Below the pieces are notes generated by a model. The model had not been told where the DNA came from and made no database searches. It worked only from the letters and a program-made list of their open reading frames with translations. A stretch of DNA of 64,000 bases, from NCBI GenBank assembly GCA_944990035.1, contig CALYLX010000082.1:1-64000 (forward strand), written 5' to 3'. Source of the DNA: Clitopilus passeckerianus (lineage: Eukaryota > Basidiomycota > Agaricomycetes > Agaricales > Entolomataceae). The position numbers and the translations under genes are program-made. How positions within the stretch are numbered: position 1 is the stretch's first letter; each line of letters opens with the position of its first letter. Shown here in pieces: positions 34,377-46,212 of this stretch.

Positions 34377-35740
34377 CTATAATCTTTCCGTACCCCGGCA
34401 TCGCACTGCAATAATATGGCCATTGTAACGTCGGAATCACTACCAGCATACTCAGCTTAGTATTTGTCATCCAGCGAACCTTCAGTCTTCAAAACAGATA
34501 CCTCAACCCCCACCTCTACCGCTCGTTCAAACCAGCCCATCTCCACAGGAATCTTAGGCATAGTTTTGAGAGACTGCATACGCGCCTCCACGAAGAACCT
34601 GAAATCAATAGCTTCGACGTCCTCTCACTTGCTCTTGTTCCGGCCGCTGAAGGCTGAATCGAGTTGGACATGGGTGTCGGCTGGCCATAGGTCGTGTATT
34701 TGTTGAAGATGATCGGATGACCATGCGACCGCAAAGGAAATTCGGCGAAGAGATGGAGGTGGATGGAGTCGGCGGAGGAGAGCCATGCTGAAGCGCTCAA
34801 ACCGATGTACCCTGTGGCTGTACGAGAGATACAGGTGTTCAAGGGTGTTACATCTCTGAAGGGGTTCGAAATCCACCCCTTTTTCGAAGAAAGCTCAGTT
34901 ACCCATTCAAGGTAGCAATTGAACAATGTCACCGTGTTGCATGTCTATGCGTAAAACCAGCGTCGTCAGCGAATCCTGGCTGTCATCTAGGATCGTTTCC
35001 AAAACTCTCCTCTGGGGTAGATAGCTGCTCATATCGGTTGAGAACTCCTTGAGATACGCCAAGTTGAAGCAACTTCCTATGCCAGCGCAGTCGTAACGAG
35101 CGGATACGCCGGTCAGAACCAGTCGTTCCAAACGTGGCCACTGGCTAATTGGTCTGGGTTTGACCTCCGTCAAGGAGTATAACATTTGCGTCTCTAATAT
35201 CTCCAAGTAGCGCAAGGAAGAGAGCTCAAGGAGAGGAGTGCAATCGAAATCGATAGCTTTGTAGATCTGAACGGACTGGAGGTTGGAAAAAGTGGAAAGA
35301 GCATGATCGGCCAAGAGTACTAGAAACGGAGACGGAGAAGGGGCATTATAGTGGAAGGAATTCCTACGTAGTGTCAGCGCTGTGAGGTTTTCTGGGCCAA
35401 GAATATCGACGGTGTCCATTAGAGCCTACCTCCGTTTCGAGATACTGATATGCTTGGACTTATGATCATACCTTCGATCATCTAAGTCCAATGCAACAAG
35501 CTCTAGGACATACGCCGCGAGCCTAGGTTTCCGACTCAAAGTGGAGTGAAGGCCAATCAAGTTATGATATTGAAAGGTAAAGCTGAGTTTCTGAAATAGC
35601 TGTCGTTGGGCACGCGCTCAAAAGTGGAAATCGATAAGGGACGCATTCTTGAGGCGAGTCGCTGATACGACATCGTTGTCATCGTAGAGATAGTCGAGAT
35701 TGTGGTCAATTATCTCGGATGGCAGATTTGGAGCGTCCAT
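34377..35740 (-). pseudogene. F-box-like/LRR-type pseudogene with three premature stops
   Basis: Aligns along its whole length to 31033-32405 (start MDAPNLPSEIIDHNLDYLYD at 35740; end TEVRCRGTERL, stop at 34377). In-frame stops are a TGA where the paralog has Arg CGA (after SLIDFHF), a TAG after SISKRR (about 35425), and a TGA where the paralog has Trp TGG (after GRNKSK, about 34625). The middle leucine-rich part (NLQSVQIYKAIDFD, LERLVLTGVSARY, LKEFSTDMSS, SLTTLVLRID) is open. Two of three stops are C-to-T or G-to-A transitions. Confidence 0.75.
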
Positions 35741-36681
35741 CCTTGTGCATTAGTTTCGTCACTTTTCGTGGGTGGTTGGAAGGAAACAAGGCCCAACCTC
35801 CACGCCGAAATCGGACCGGTTCCTCGTGGGGAAGGTTGCTTTCCCAATTTAGATACTCGCCCGACCACTTCGGGATCAGCCGGCTAGGTCACGTCACCTC
35901 AAGGTCCCAACAATTTCTCTCACTTGACGTCAACCTTCTGACCTCACTTCGACAATCCTGGAGTAAGTAAAAACGCACGAACGCCAACACTAATTAAACT
36001 ATGAGACACATGCATATGACAGAATACGGAACTTGCTATGTTTCTCACTCCTTCATCGTATACCTGACGCACCATCCCTGAAAATCTAGCCTTGCTTCCA
36101 CCGAGATCGCCGTCTGCTACCTTCACACCACAAACATGCAATCTCTTCTAAGTTCTAACAGTACGGGGCCCGAAACGTCAGGCTACAGATGATCGATGAT
36201 ATAAACCTCAGACGGGCGCTGAAAACGGCCTGAGTATGTGCTACAGCTATCCATCCTCGATCAATCCGAGATGGCCGACATGTGCTCGACCTCCAAATTG
36301 AATACATCTGGTGTCAAACTGTCAAACTGGGGCAATTGAGTTAGTACTCCCTCGATCGACGGCTATACCCCCAGACCAAATATATCGCTTCTAAACCCCC
36401 CGACGTGCCCGAATAGCCTAGCATTACGCATTCACCGCCTTAGAAAGCCCAAACTGTTAAGGAACTATTCGCACAGAATAACATGCGTCTAGAAGTGAGC
36501 CCACTTCGCTTCACACTTGGAGTTTTCGACTCGATTTGGTCCCACCGTGTCATTCCGAGATGACCGAGTCCTCTACTTCGAATTTAGGATGAAATCTGTA
36601 TAAAATGAAAGAAATGGTTAGTCTGGATTTTCATCGACTTGAGTTTTCCCTTTCGTTGACGCTCACCTCGCCGAAAACACC
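35741..36681. other. Intergenic region
   Basis: About 0.94 kb. It holds the promoter of the ferritin-like gene (GTATAAAATG near 36599, about 80 bp upstream of the ATG) and otherwise no feature I can support. Confidence 0.45.
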
Positions 36682-37795
36682 ATGCAGTCGTTCCTCGCAC
36701 TCACCTCCATCGTTCTCGCCGCTGTCTCCACCATTGCTCACCCAGTGAGGAGGGATGGAGGTATCGACGGTTCGTAGTATTCGTACTTATCTCTTCACCC
36801 AATACTAACGCTTTCCACGCAGATACCGCCGTGCTCAACTTCGCTCTGACCCTGGAGCACCTTGAGTCAGCCTTCTACTCCCAAGGGCTCGCCAAGTTCG
36901 ACCAGAACGCCTTCACAAGCGCAGGATTCCCCACCTTCGCCCGTGGTCGTTTCCAACAAATCGCAGACCACGAGAAAGCCCACGTCGACTTCTTGTCCAA
37001 AGCTCTCGGTGACAACGCCACCAAAGCTTGCGAGTACAACTTGTTCGTCATCTCCCTCCTTCCCTCCATATTCTTCTTTCTAATGACTATATGCGCCTGC
37101 CTTAGTCCGTACAACGACGTCAAAGGCTTCGTCGCACTCAGTCAAGCACTTGAGGGTGTCGGTGTGACTGCGTACGCCGGTGCTGCTCAGCTTATCACCA
37201 ACAAGGACTACCTCACCGCAGCTGCAGTCGTCCTCACCACCGAGGCCCGTCACGCTGCATGGGTAGCCTCAGCCGTTAACAAGGTCGCTCCCTGGAGCGG
37301 TGCTCTCGACGTAAGTCCTTCCCTCCACTCTTCTCCTCTTTACGAATCTGTTCTAATTCCAACTCCTCCCAGGTTCCTCTGACGCCAAACGAAGTCTACA
37401 CTCTCGCAGGCGCCTTCATCAAGTCCTGTCCAGCCAGCAATCCAACTCTCCCAGTCAAAGCCTACCCCTCTCTCGCCATCGCTCCCGCTTCCGGTGCCAA
37501 AGTTGTCCCAGGAAAATCCGCTGCATTCGCATTCACCCCCGCCGAGGGATCAAACATCACCTCTAGCAGCAAGCTATTCGTGGCGTTCTTCACCGGATTG
37601 GATAAGGTCTTCGCTCCCCTCACCGCTTCTAGTGATGGGAAGAAGTGGACCGCGACCGTTCCGGACACTTTGAGGGGCACCGTGTATGCCGTCGTTTCGA
37701 CCAGTGGAACAAGTGCCGTTGATGGACAGGATATCGTTGCCGGACCTGGGATTTTGGACTTTGAGACTGATTCGAACGGAAACCTCATGCAGTGA
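36682..37795 (+). CDS. Secreted ferritin-like (Rds1-type) protein
   Basis: Four exons. The signal peptide is MQSFLALTSIVLAAVSTIAH; the mature chain starts PVRRDGD. The ferritin-like domain (Ferritin_2/Rds1 type) spans about residues 28-180. The putative di-metal ligands are present in LEHLESAFY (two Glu), DHEKAHVDFL (E-x-x-H), LEGVGVTAY (Glu) and TEARHAAWV (E-x-x-H). The C-terminal beta-rich region runs from KSCPASNPTLP to IVAGPGILDFETDSNGNLMQ. Relatives of S. pombe Rds1 are stress- and starvation-induced; the reaction is not defined. A paralog that has lost most of these ligands is at 59579. Intact. Confidence 0.85.
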
Positions 37796-38275
37796 TCGGA
37801 CAGTGATAGCTTATTGGACACTTATTTCTCTCGTTTTGCGTAAAACTTTTGATACCCTGTATGGCTGGTCGTATTTGCTACAAATGTGATCCAATACCTA
37901 CCTTTTACGCGCTGCCTTAAAGAACCATCATGGTTATTGCACTCTTGGCTGGAGCTGTGAGTAAATGAGGGAAAGCAAAATTATATTCTTTCTCCGGTAC
38001 ATTATAAACCCTCACGGCCTCACGGGTTTCGCACCCCAAATCTGACCTGCGCGATCAAACCACTCTACTATCTAGGGGCGTGATTCAACGTGCAAGAATC
38101 CATTCCTATTCAGCATTTTTGAGCCAAGGGAGATATGCCATTCCTGGCCACCGTGAAACCTACTTACCGACTTGAGTCCATGAAATGAATTTCTTCTAGG
38201 TGTGTCGGTGGCAAAATGAGGAGTAACGCTGATGTCCGTGTCCGGACAAACATAATTACCTGGATCATGTGAGTA
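37796..38275. other. Intergenic region with a degenerate tRNA-like stretch
   Basis: About 480 bp. At about 38022-38082 (minus strand) there is a stretch with a D-arm-like AGAGTGGTTTGATC and a T-loop-like GGGGTGCGAAACCC, but no convincing acceptor stem. Otherwise the 3' flank of the ferritin-like gene. Confidence 0.3.
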
Positions 38276-38334
38276 TGTCCCAGGGAGGGTTCGAACGTCC
38301 GTACCACCTGTGGCCATGGTCTGTCGCTAGGACA
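38276..38334 (-). pseudogene. Truncated tRNA-like sequence (59 nt)
   Basis: Read on the minus strand it starts TGTCCTAG and ends CTGGGACA, which pair as an acceptor-like stem. It has a T-arm-like GGACGTTCGAACCCTCC segment before the 3' end. The middle is too short for both D and anticodon arms. The 5' end resembles that of the tRNA-His 210 bp away. Probably a tRNA-derived relic. Confidence 0.35.
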
Positions 38335-38547
38335 TTCCTGCGACTGCGATGTAATTTATTCTGCTACTTAATCTACTCGGACGTGCAGGATCATCAACTG
38401 AGGTGCTTGAAATGAATACAACGGTTTGGCTCACTCGAAGAGTTTTTACGACTTGCGAGTGAAACATCTGGAAGTACACTTGAAGTGACGATCAAGTGAT
38501 GCAGGCCGTGAAGGACCGCGAAAAAAGTGCCGCTTCATCCCCAGTAG

Positions 38548-38640
38548 TGTCCTGGGGAGGAGTCGAACCTCCGGCTCATCGGAAGATTGGCATCCGTTCC
38601 ATACCACAACGATCGGATTTTACCGCTAATCGACTAGGAC
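38548..38640 (-). tRNA. tRNA-His (GTG) with intron
   Basis: 93 nt on the minus strand. Acceptor GTCCTAG/CCAGGAC pairs with one A-C mismatch, discriminator A. D-arm GATT-AGCGGTAA-AATC. The anticodon stem begins GATCG with loop TTGTGG; anticodon GTG, then an intron of about 21 nt at the canonical position after base 37. The 3' side is CCGATG. T-arm GGAGG-TTCGACT-CCTCC is perfect. The ATCGTTGTGG...CCGAT core is that of eukaryotic tRNA-His. Base G-1 is not encoded, as usual in eukaryotes. Confidence 0.8.
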
Positions 38641-38736
38641 TTGGAGAGGAGACCAACTGCTCCGCATTATGTGGAGTAACGCCGGGACACTCCCTCTAAT
38701 AACGTGAACAAAAACCTCCTGAAAGGAATGGTACAG

Positions 38737-38816
38737 GCCCCCACCGAGGATTCGAACTCGGTGTATCCGGCGCACGGCTACGATATGGCAAAGGGATACC
38801 ACTGAGCAACGTGGGC
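38737..38816 (-). tRNA. tRNA-like sequence, isotype unclear, possibly degenerate
   Basis: 80 nt on the minus strand. Acceptor GCCCACG pairs with TGGGGGC with one mismatch and one wobble. A GCTCAGTGGTA D-arm-like segment and a T-arm-like CCGAG...CTCGG stem with TTCGAATC (8-nt loop instead of 7) are present. Two pairings are possible around the anticodon (an uninterrupted loop with GCC, or TATCC/GGATA enclosing an intron with TTG) and neither leaves a normal D stem. A one-base error or a pseudogene would explain this. Confidence 0.4.
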
Positions 38817-39105
38817 TTCAATTGCAGAGATGTATAGTCAATTTCACGACAGGAAGGAAGTGAACGGCGCCAAGTTAAGATTTGGCAATATACGATAAAA
38901 TACGAACAATTATGACAGTCCGTGGGTACAGGATAGGATAGCGAAATAGATACGTAGTCCAGTCAAATTGTCCAAAACCGTTGCCCAAAACGACTGTGTA
39001 AAGTACAGGGCAATCCAGGTTATACAGTAGTCCAACGAAGATGGAAAAGATTTATGAGCACAAGAAGCGAAATAATAGGAAGCTTGGACATATTCAGCCT
39101 AGGCA

Positions 39106-41685
39106 TCAGGTAGGCGTTTGCGGAGGCGTATAGCGCCACATCGGAGGCTCGTACACGCCCCTCTCTGGATAGAAAATGAAGTCCTGGCCCTCAATTGGGT
39201 CCTCTATGGCGTGCCTGCATTCGCAATGAGCGACCGCTAAGGACTCGGGAACAAGGAATGACTTACGCTTCCTTCAGATGATCCTTGACGGTGGACAGCG
39301 GGTTGTAATCCTCGAAGTTCATGTTACAGTGCGCGCTTCCCCACCTCGCTTTCTGTTCGGTCGTGTCTTGATCCAAGGGAGTCAGATGCTGAAGTTCTTC
39401 GTCGTTAAGTCTACGCCAATCAGGCGGCTGAGAGTAATTATGACCATAAGACATGACGTGGGCAACCTTGAGAGAAGAGGGTTGAGTACGGCTCTCGAGT
39501 TGAAGAAAATTTCACTTACTGCTGAGCGCCAGCCGTAGGCGACAATGACTCGCCGGGCGCAGGAGCTCGCCTTACAGAAATACTTGATGTCGATCTTGTC
39601 CATATCCTCAACTGTTGCAGTTTGTGGATCAAGCCCCGCGAGCTCTACCAGCTGCTCTGCAAGTTCGTAAGCCTTCTGTGGAATACAGAAGGAGATTAGT
39701 TCGTTGTCGTCGTTGAAACGCCGTACGTTGCGCTGAGAGCAGGAGTGGAGAAGTGCATGTTTCGATCCAAACCAGAGGTTCCCGTATGCCACGCCATTAC
39801 TCCACATAAGACCTCGGCAATTCGCAATGTTGCAATGATAAACCGAGGTGGCAAGATCGGATGGGTCAACTGAGGAAGCTGACGAGGGAGTAGTTCTGAA
39901 AGGTACGTCAATTAGAGTGCTAGGAAGCGACAATCATAAATAACTTACTCAGAAATTGAATGCCGAGCTGCAAGGGCCAGCTCTCTCATCCCTGATTTGC
40001 GTTCCTCCTGCCAAGCGGAAATTGAGCCGGGAATTTGAAGAGTAAGTTCCCTGTAGTCGGCTGCAGTTATTTCAATGTTCCATTCCGAATGTAGAACAGA
40101 TCGTATCCCCGGGAGCTCCAGGACGTCGACTATCGAGGGATGATGGACCCATTCATGGGGGGATAGATTCTTCATGTAATCGTCATAATATTCATCGAAT
40201 GCTTGTTTTCTGCCCTTAACGACTCTTTTCTGCCGAGCCTGGTGAATTTTTGACTCCAGCAACGGCCGAATACGTTTCCAACCTATAAGGTGATCAGCAG
40301 CCATACTCCATGACGACGGATAGGTACCCCTTACTTCGCTCAGTCAGTTCACGATCATAGTTGGCCTGTGTTGACCACGACACTTCATCCATATCCCCAG
40401 CATCATATCCCAAGTCTTTGAAGCGTTGGATTACCCTAGCAGTGGCAAGATGGAGTCAGAGCATGCGGAGGCGACGACCCTATACATACTCATTACGCCG
40501 ATTATCGCGAAGGTTAGATCTCTGCATTTGCTGTTGATGCTGGCAGGCGACGTGCCATTCGCCATATTTCCTTGTGCCCTAGAAGCCGGTGAGTAAAACT
40601 GGAAAGGAGATGATGTCGAAACGTACATTGACGATAGTTTCCACCAGTTCCTTCCGCGCTTGAAGAAAATCCTGCGCTTTCTTCCTGGCTCCGGGGGTCC
40701 GCCGATGAATGCCATCCTGGAGGACCGCCCACTGCCTTGCTATGTTGTGGATATCCGAGGCCCAGTAAAATTTGCCATGGGAGGGATAGCCATGAGCCCA
40801 ACCACCGACTGGACGGGAAATCAGTGAGTGCCCCTACATTGGGCTCGGTAAACGCACCATTTGTGTACGGTATCATATCGAGGAGAATATCATCATATAG
40901 AGTATACTCCTTTTGGAATTTGAGTGTGAAGACAAGACTGGGCCCCGTCTTAGTATTGCTGATGAGTAGGACGGAGGTTACTCACTTTGCCTTCTTACAC
41001 TTTATGCAAACGCGTCGGCAGATGCCAAAATCGATAGAGAAGACTCCAGGAGTTCCACAACACTACAATAACACGAGGTGAGCGTGGCGAGAACCTGCGG
41101 CAAAGAATGGATAGTATACCTCGCAGCGTGTGCCATCAAACAGCAGTACAGCCCACTGAGGTTCTGACAGGTTTGGAGGAGGGGCAGGGACTCTGTTATT
41201 TTCACGAGCTACCTTCCATATCCTGGTCGAGCTTCGGCTCATAAGAGTACTCCGGAATCCCTTTGAAATACGGGAAACTGTAATGAGATCCTTCGAAGTT
41301 AACCAGCAGAAGATCTAAACACGTTTTGAATAGATATTGCTGTCCCGTAGCACGTAAAACTATCACCGACCTCCAATTGCACATCGAGCGGCATCAAAAG
41401 CAGGTCGTTCAGTGCCCACCGGGTATTCTTCAGCAGGTCAGTTTTCTGAATACGTTTTGTTCGTTTCCTCGGCCGTTTGGACGCTAGGTGCAAAATGAGA
41501 CAATGATCACAAACACAGAACCGTTGGAGCCTACTTTCTTCCCAGTCACTGGAGTCTTCTTCGTCAAGAGTCTCGTTTTCGGCTCTTGCAGCTTTCTCCT
41601 CCTTCAGGGATTGGCGAGAGCGGGTGGACTTTCGAGACGTCATGAGTGTCTTGGTCGCTGTCGATCGTCCCCTTGTCGTCACCAT
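39106..41685 (-). CDS. F-box protein with CxxC zinc motifs, copy B
   Basis: Starts MVTTRGRSTATKTLMTSRKS at 41685, with a basic, nuclear-localisation-like N-terminus (KRPRKRTKR). The F-box is split by an intron (LLMPLDVQLE then IFCWLTSKDLITVSRI), followed by FRSTLMSRSSTRIWKVAREN and LSEPQWAVLLFDGTRC. CxxC pairs are CECC and CIKC. The central region has YPSHGKFYWASDIHNI and WAVLQDGIHRR, then WKRIRPLLESKIHQARQKR, LWFGSKHALLHSCSQ and AYELAEQLVELAGLDPQT. In the C-terminal finger the first cysteine of the copy A and C motif (CGHC, CANC) is serine here (WGSAHC), although HLKEAH is kept. It ends FYPERGVYEPPMW. About ten exons; intact. Likely an SCF substrate adaptor. Confidence 0.8.
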
Positions 41686-42096
41686 CGCTAATGAGTACCC
41701 TTGTAAGCAGACGATATAGTGATTGAGAAGGCAGAAATGTGCCCGGTTTTATAGGGTTTCATGGTTCGCGGTAGAGGTTCCGCAAGCAACACGCGGCTAA
41801 TGGCTGTGCTCTCCTAGTCAAAAATTTGATGAATCTTATTGGTTCCACAAGGAAGGCGGGAGCGCATCATTCCTATTTGTGGGCAAAGACGGCGGAGTCC
41901 CGACGTCGGGTATGCACTGCCTCCCAGCAAGTTGCCTCATTTTCATTGACTCATTGATGCGCCCTGAATCATGTGAAACCGAGGCGGCAACATGGAAACC
42001 TTCCAAGGTAATATCCAGTAACATTCATAAAGAAAGCACAACACATAACACAACACATTTCGATACCAACAAACTAAAGTAGTATCTGGGGAGCAT
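41686..42096. other. Intergenic region between tandem F-box paralogs
   Basis: A 411-bp spacer: promoter of copy B and 3' flank of copy C. Nothing further recognised. Confidence 0.4.
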
Positions 42097-44702
42097 TCAT
42101 CCCGTCGCTTGCTGAGGTACACACAGCTCCAGAAGAAACTGGTAGTTATCCCTACGAGGATAAAAAATGATGTCTTCGTCACGAACGGGATCTTGAACAT
42201 CATGTCTGTAATGAAATTTAGTGAGTAGCTTGTAAATGGTGAGACAGCAAAAGAACTAACACTACTCTTGCATGGACCTCGGCGACGTCTAAAACAACAT
42301 AATTCTGGAAATTGATATCGCAGTTGGCACATCCCCATCTACGGTCGGTAGCAGCATCACGCAACGGGTGCAAATGCTGAATCTCTTCGTCGGTGAGTTG
42401 TACCCACTGATATGGACTCGAATTACGAGGCCAGGCCAGTGCGTGGCCAATCTTCAGAGAAGGTGTTTGAGCGATCATCGAAAATGGAGATAGGAAATTC
42501 AACGTACAGCCGAACGCCAATCGTGAACTCCGGAGGACCGTCGATGGCAACGGTGCTCCTCCCTACAGAAATATTTGAAGCCGGTCTTGTCCATATCGTC
42601 GATTGTGGCGGTTTGCGGGTCTAACCCTGCAAGCTCTATCAGCTCACTCGCTATCCTGACCGCATGCTCGGGGATCCTGAAATCCATGTAGCCACAACCT
42701 TCGAGAGGTGAGCTGGAACGATGCGAGCAGGAATGCAAAAGAGCCCCTTCCCACCCGAACCAAATGTTCGCATAAGGACGAAACGGCCTTTTCCCTCCAT
42801 AGAAAGGCTGGCAGGTCGTAGTTGTGCATTGGAAGATGCATGTTGCGAGATTCAACGGATTGGAAGAAGACGATGGGGACTCCACGTTCGTCGACGCGCT
42901 GATAAACGGTGTCGGCGGGAAAGATACCAATATCCCGGAAGCCGCTTACATATTACACTGGGCTTCCCTTGCTAACCCACGTAGCATTTCTTTGCGTTCC
43001 TCCCGCCATGCGTCAATTAATGCTGGTAACTGCAAGACGAGTTCCTGGTATTGCAGCTGGGTAACGTCGATGTTCCAGCTAGCGTTAGTCAACCTCTGGA
43101 CAGCAGGGAAATAGACCACGTCGGAGGCCATGGGGTAATCGATCCATTCGCGAGGCGATAGACTCTTGACGTAAAGGTCATATTCTTCTTCAAAGGAACC
43201 TTCTCTAGACAACACCGTACGTTTCTGTCGAGCTTCTTGGACTGTTGGTTCAAGGGACCGCCGGATACGAGTCCAGCCTGAATGGATATTAACTTGCACC
43301 TGCGTATTGAAGCCCGATATGTAAGTCGTACCTCGATCCGTCAGTTCGCATAGGAGGTTGGCTTGGGTTGACGTCGCAATCGCTCCAATATCCTCCTCGT
43401 CGTAACCAAGGTCCTTGAAGCGCTTGATCACCCTGTTATTTTCATAAAATAATGAGCAATCTGACAGACACGAGTGTTCCCAATACTTACTGGTTACGCC
43501 GACTCTTTCTGATTTTGTCTTCTTTTCGTTTCTCTTCTTGCGTGCAGATCCAGTGCCACCGTTGATACGTTTTGACTCCCTAGAGGGTGGTGAGAATAAT
43601 TGCATATCATACGCTGGACACGTACGTCAACTATAGACTTCGCCAGAGTCTTCCGTTCCTGAAGAAAACTTTTCGCCTTCTTCACAGCTCCAGGAATCCG
43701 ACGATGGATATCGTCTTGGAGGGTTGCCCATTGCCTAGATATAACCTGAATCTCCGGGAGCCAGTAGTATCTCCCTGTTTGATGGTAACCTTGGCTCGAT
43801 GGCCCGTCTGTAGTGTTCTCAGTCTCAATGTTTCGAGTTTCGACATGGTGAACGTACGTTGGGTATATGGGATCATCTCGAAAAGGATCTCGTCATATTC
43901 CGGGTATTCCTTTCGAAGTTTAGCCGGGTATATGAGACTGTAGCGAGCTTAACACTCGTTCGAGCGGAGGAGCATGGTCACTCACTTTTTTTTCTTACAA
44001 CCTGTACAAACGCGTCGGAAAAGAGCAAAATCGACGAGTCCGATTCTTATGGGAGTATAGCACTATTAGAAGTCATCCTATTTTGAGCAAGGATGGCCAC
44101 AGCGAGGAGCGATGTTCCTACCACGGAGCAACGTGGAGCGTCGAACAGCAGTATAGCCCATCGGGGTTCCGATATGAACGATGGAGGAGGTGGGACCCCA
44201 TCGTTTTCCCGAGCTACTTTCCAGAACCTTGTGAAGTCTGAAGCAGTCAATTTGCGATGAAGCTCCTTTGTCACGCGAGACACGGCTACGAGGTCTTTAG
44301 AGGAAAGCCAAGAGAAGATCTAAAGGCGTTAATGGTGACTGTAATATAGGGCGGGGTAAAGCCTGTGCCCACCTCTAACTGTACGTCTAATGGCATCAGC
44401 GGAAAGCTGTTCAACCTCCCCCGGTCCGTTTCCTTCTTGCCATCAACCCGCGTGGTACGTCTTGCTCGTTTTGCAGGACGTTTGGTAGCTACGTAGGTAA
44501 ACCTTCAATAATGAACACGGTCGATCGAGGAGAACTTACTAGTTTTCGAGTTAGTAGCATTTGGTCCAGACGCTCCTTTACTGGCCGAGTCATCCCTTCG
44601 CTCCTTGACAGCCTGACGTGAACGCGTTGACTTTCGGGCTGTGGTCGTGTCTGCCTTCGAAGATCCAGGTTGTTTTATCGATTGGCTGCGAGTTTTAACC
44701 AT
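42097..44702 (-). CDS. F-box protein with CxxC zinc motifs, copy C
   Basis: Starts MVKTRSQSIKQPGSSKADTT at 44702, basic N-terminus (KRPAKRARRTTR). F-box: FPLMPLDVQLEV then IFSWLSSKDLVAVSRVTKEL, then FTRFWKVAREN and SEPRWAILLFDAPRC. CxxC pairs CSVC and CTGC lie around FRRVCTGCKKKK. Central YWLPEIQVISRQWATLQDD, GWTRIRRSLEPTVQEARQKR and IWFGWEGALLHSCSHRS match copies A and B. The C-terminal motif WGCANCDINF keeps both cysteines. The last exon ends IIFYPRRDNYQFLLE, stop at 42097. The donor of the final intron is not a clean GT when aligned to copy B (GCAAG then AGTAGT), so the last join is uncertain. Tandem with copy B. Confidence 0.75.
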
Positions 44703-44999
44703 CTGTAGTTGATGGCCTATCTCTCCGAAACGATTCCAGCCTTTTGCTGTCGCGTTGTGGGTAGTCAGGTTGCACCAGGTTGCAGTCAGAAGATATCAGG
44801 TTGATGGCTGTGCTGAGGCACAAGTTTGGCTCTGAGGCTTCTGACGCTCTCGGCCCGTAACCCCGAAAAGACGGATTATATTTGGCTCGAAAGCTCTCGC
44901 CCTGAAAGCCAAACAACACGGATTATGTAACATCCACTCATCGCTACGTTTGCCGTTCCCAAGGACTTTCTCAACGACGCAAACTGCTTCCTCCCCAAC

Positions 45000-45628
45000 A
45001 TGGCCCAAATCAAGGCCGCCGCTGCTGCAAGGCGCGAAGATCAACATGAAATGTCTGAACAGTCTTCTTCTCGAGCTGCTGTTGCTAGATCTTCAGTCGA
45101 CTCCAACGACCACCCAGAAGAGCAACCCCTGCTGCAGTCTGACGGTGGCTCAGACGACGAATCTGACAGGGATGAACAGCAAGAACCAGAACCAGAAACG
45201 GAGCAGATGGCGAATGAGAGGAGACTAGCGGAAGACCCGCGCTTTAGCCCTCCCCCGCCTTCGCCGTTCAAGAGGGTAGCTCTGATTGTCTTCACCCTCT
45301 TTCTGTTCTACCTTGGCTTTACGCTCCGGGGCACTATGTACGGCAAGAAGAAGCCAGAGGTCATCTATGCTACCAGGTGCGATTCCTTGTTTTTCTGAAT
45401 TGTTCATAATCTCACCATGTACCCGATTGCAGGTATTCCAAGGAACATCGGTTCCGCCCTGCAGCTAGCCCCATAATCACGGAAACTCTGAGGGATGGCA
45501 GGATAAGGATCCGCGGAGCAGCACCTACCGCAACTCCCAAACCTACGCCTACGGCCAAGCCGAAGAAGACTAGGTCGAAGAGGAGAGCAAAGAAGGCAGC
45601 GAAACGGGCTGCTGGTGGCAAGCAGTAG
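45000..45628 (+). CDS. Small single-TM protein, copy 1
   Basis: Two exons. It starts MAQIKAAAAARREDQHEMSE at 45000. The N-terminal half is acidic and Ser/Glu-rich (residues 20-85). The motif EDPRFSPPPPSPFKR then leads into a single TM segment (VALIVFTLFLFYLGFTL). After the intron, RYSKEHRFRPAASP and a strongly basic Lys/Arg/Ala/Pro-rich tail (KKTRSKRRAKKAAKRAAGGK). No signal peptide; likely type II or tail-proximal single-pass. The juxtamembrane block is shared with the convergent gene at 46213. Function unknown. Confidence 0.65.
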
Positions 45629-46212
45629 CCTTCCATTTTCTCTGGGCTACCAGGTATATTTTCTCTCCAAATCATGCCGACCTAAACACTGACGTTCCTC
45701 GTATCTCACAGAACCTCCTTTCCTTCGGTGCTTTCCCGGCCCTTGTATACCCAATAATCTTACCATGTTTTAATTCACGGCATTGCATCAGGACCCTCCC
45801 ATTATATTCGTACATTATCTAGCTCTCGAAAGATAGTTCCAATTCCATTTTCCTCTGAATACTGTTCAATTGTCTAGAGGCATTTATTTCGTCTCCATAT
45901 ATGATATTTTTCGGTGCATGGGTATAACAAAACTAGGGATGCGAAGCATCGGATAAAAGTAGCGTAGAGTACAGATACGTCCATCGAAATGTAAAAATGA
46001 GGGTGTTTATTGTCCAAAGTCCATACGTATCAGAGCAGCGCCAGGCTGCCAAGAATGCCAACAGATGATAGTAGTGGTGGAAAGTTCTAGAAAGGCAGTA
46101 TTAGTGACGTGCTGAAGGGGAAGATAATCAAACATACTGACGAGCAATTGCCACAACTAGGCAAGCAACGTCTACAGCACCCCCCGCCTCATCAAATAGT
46201 ACGTAGCCGCGG
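45629..46212. other. Convergent intergenic region
   Basis: A 584-bp spacer between convergent related genes, AT-rich with polyadenylation-like signals on both strands. No gene supported. Confidence 0.4.
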
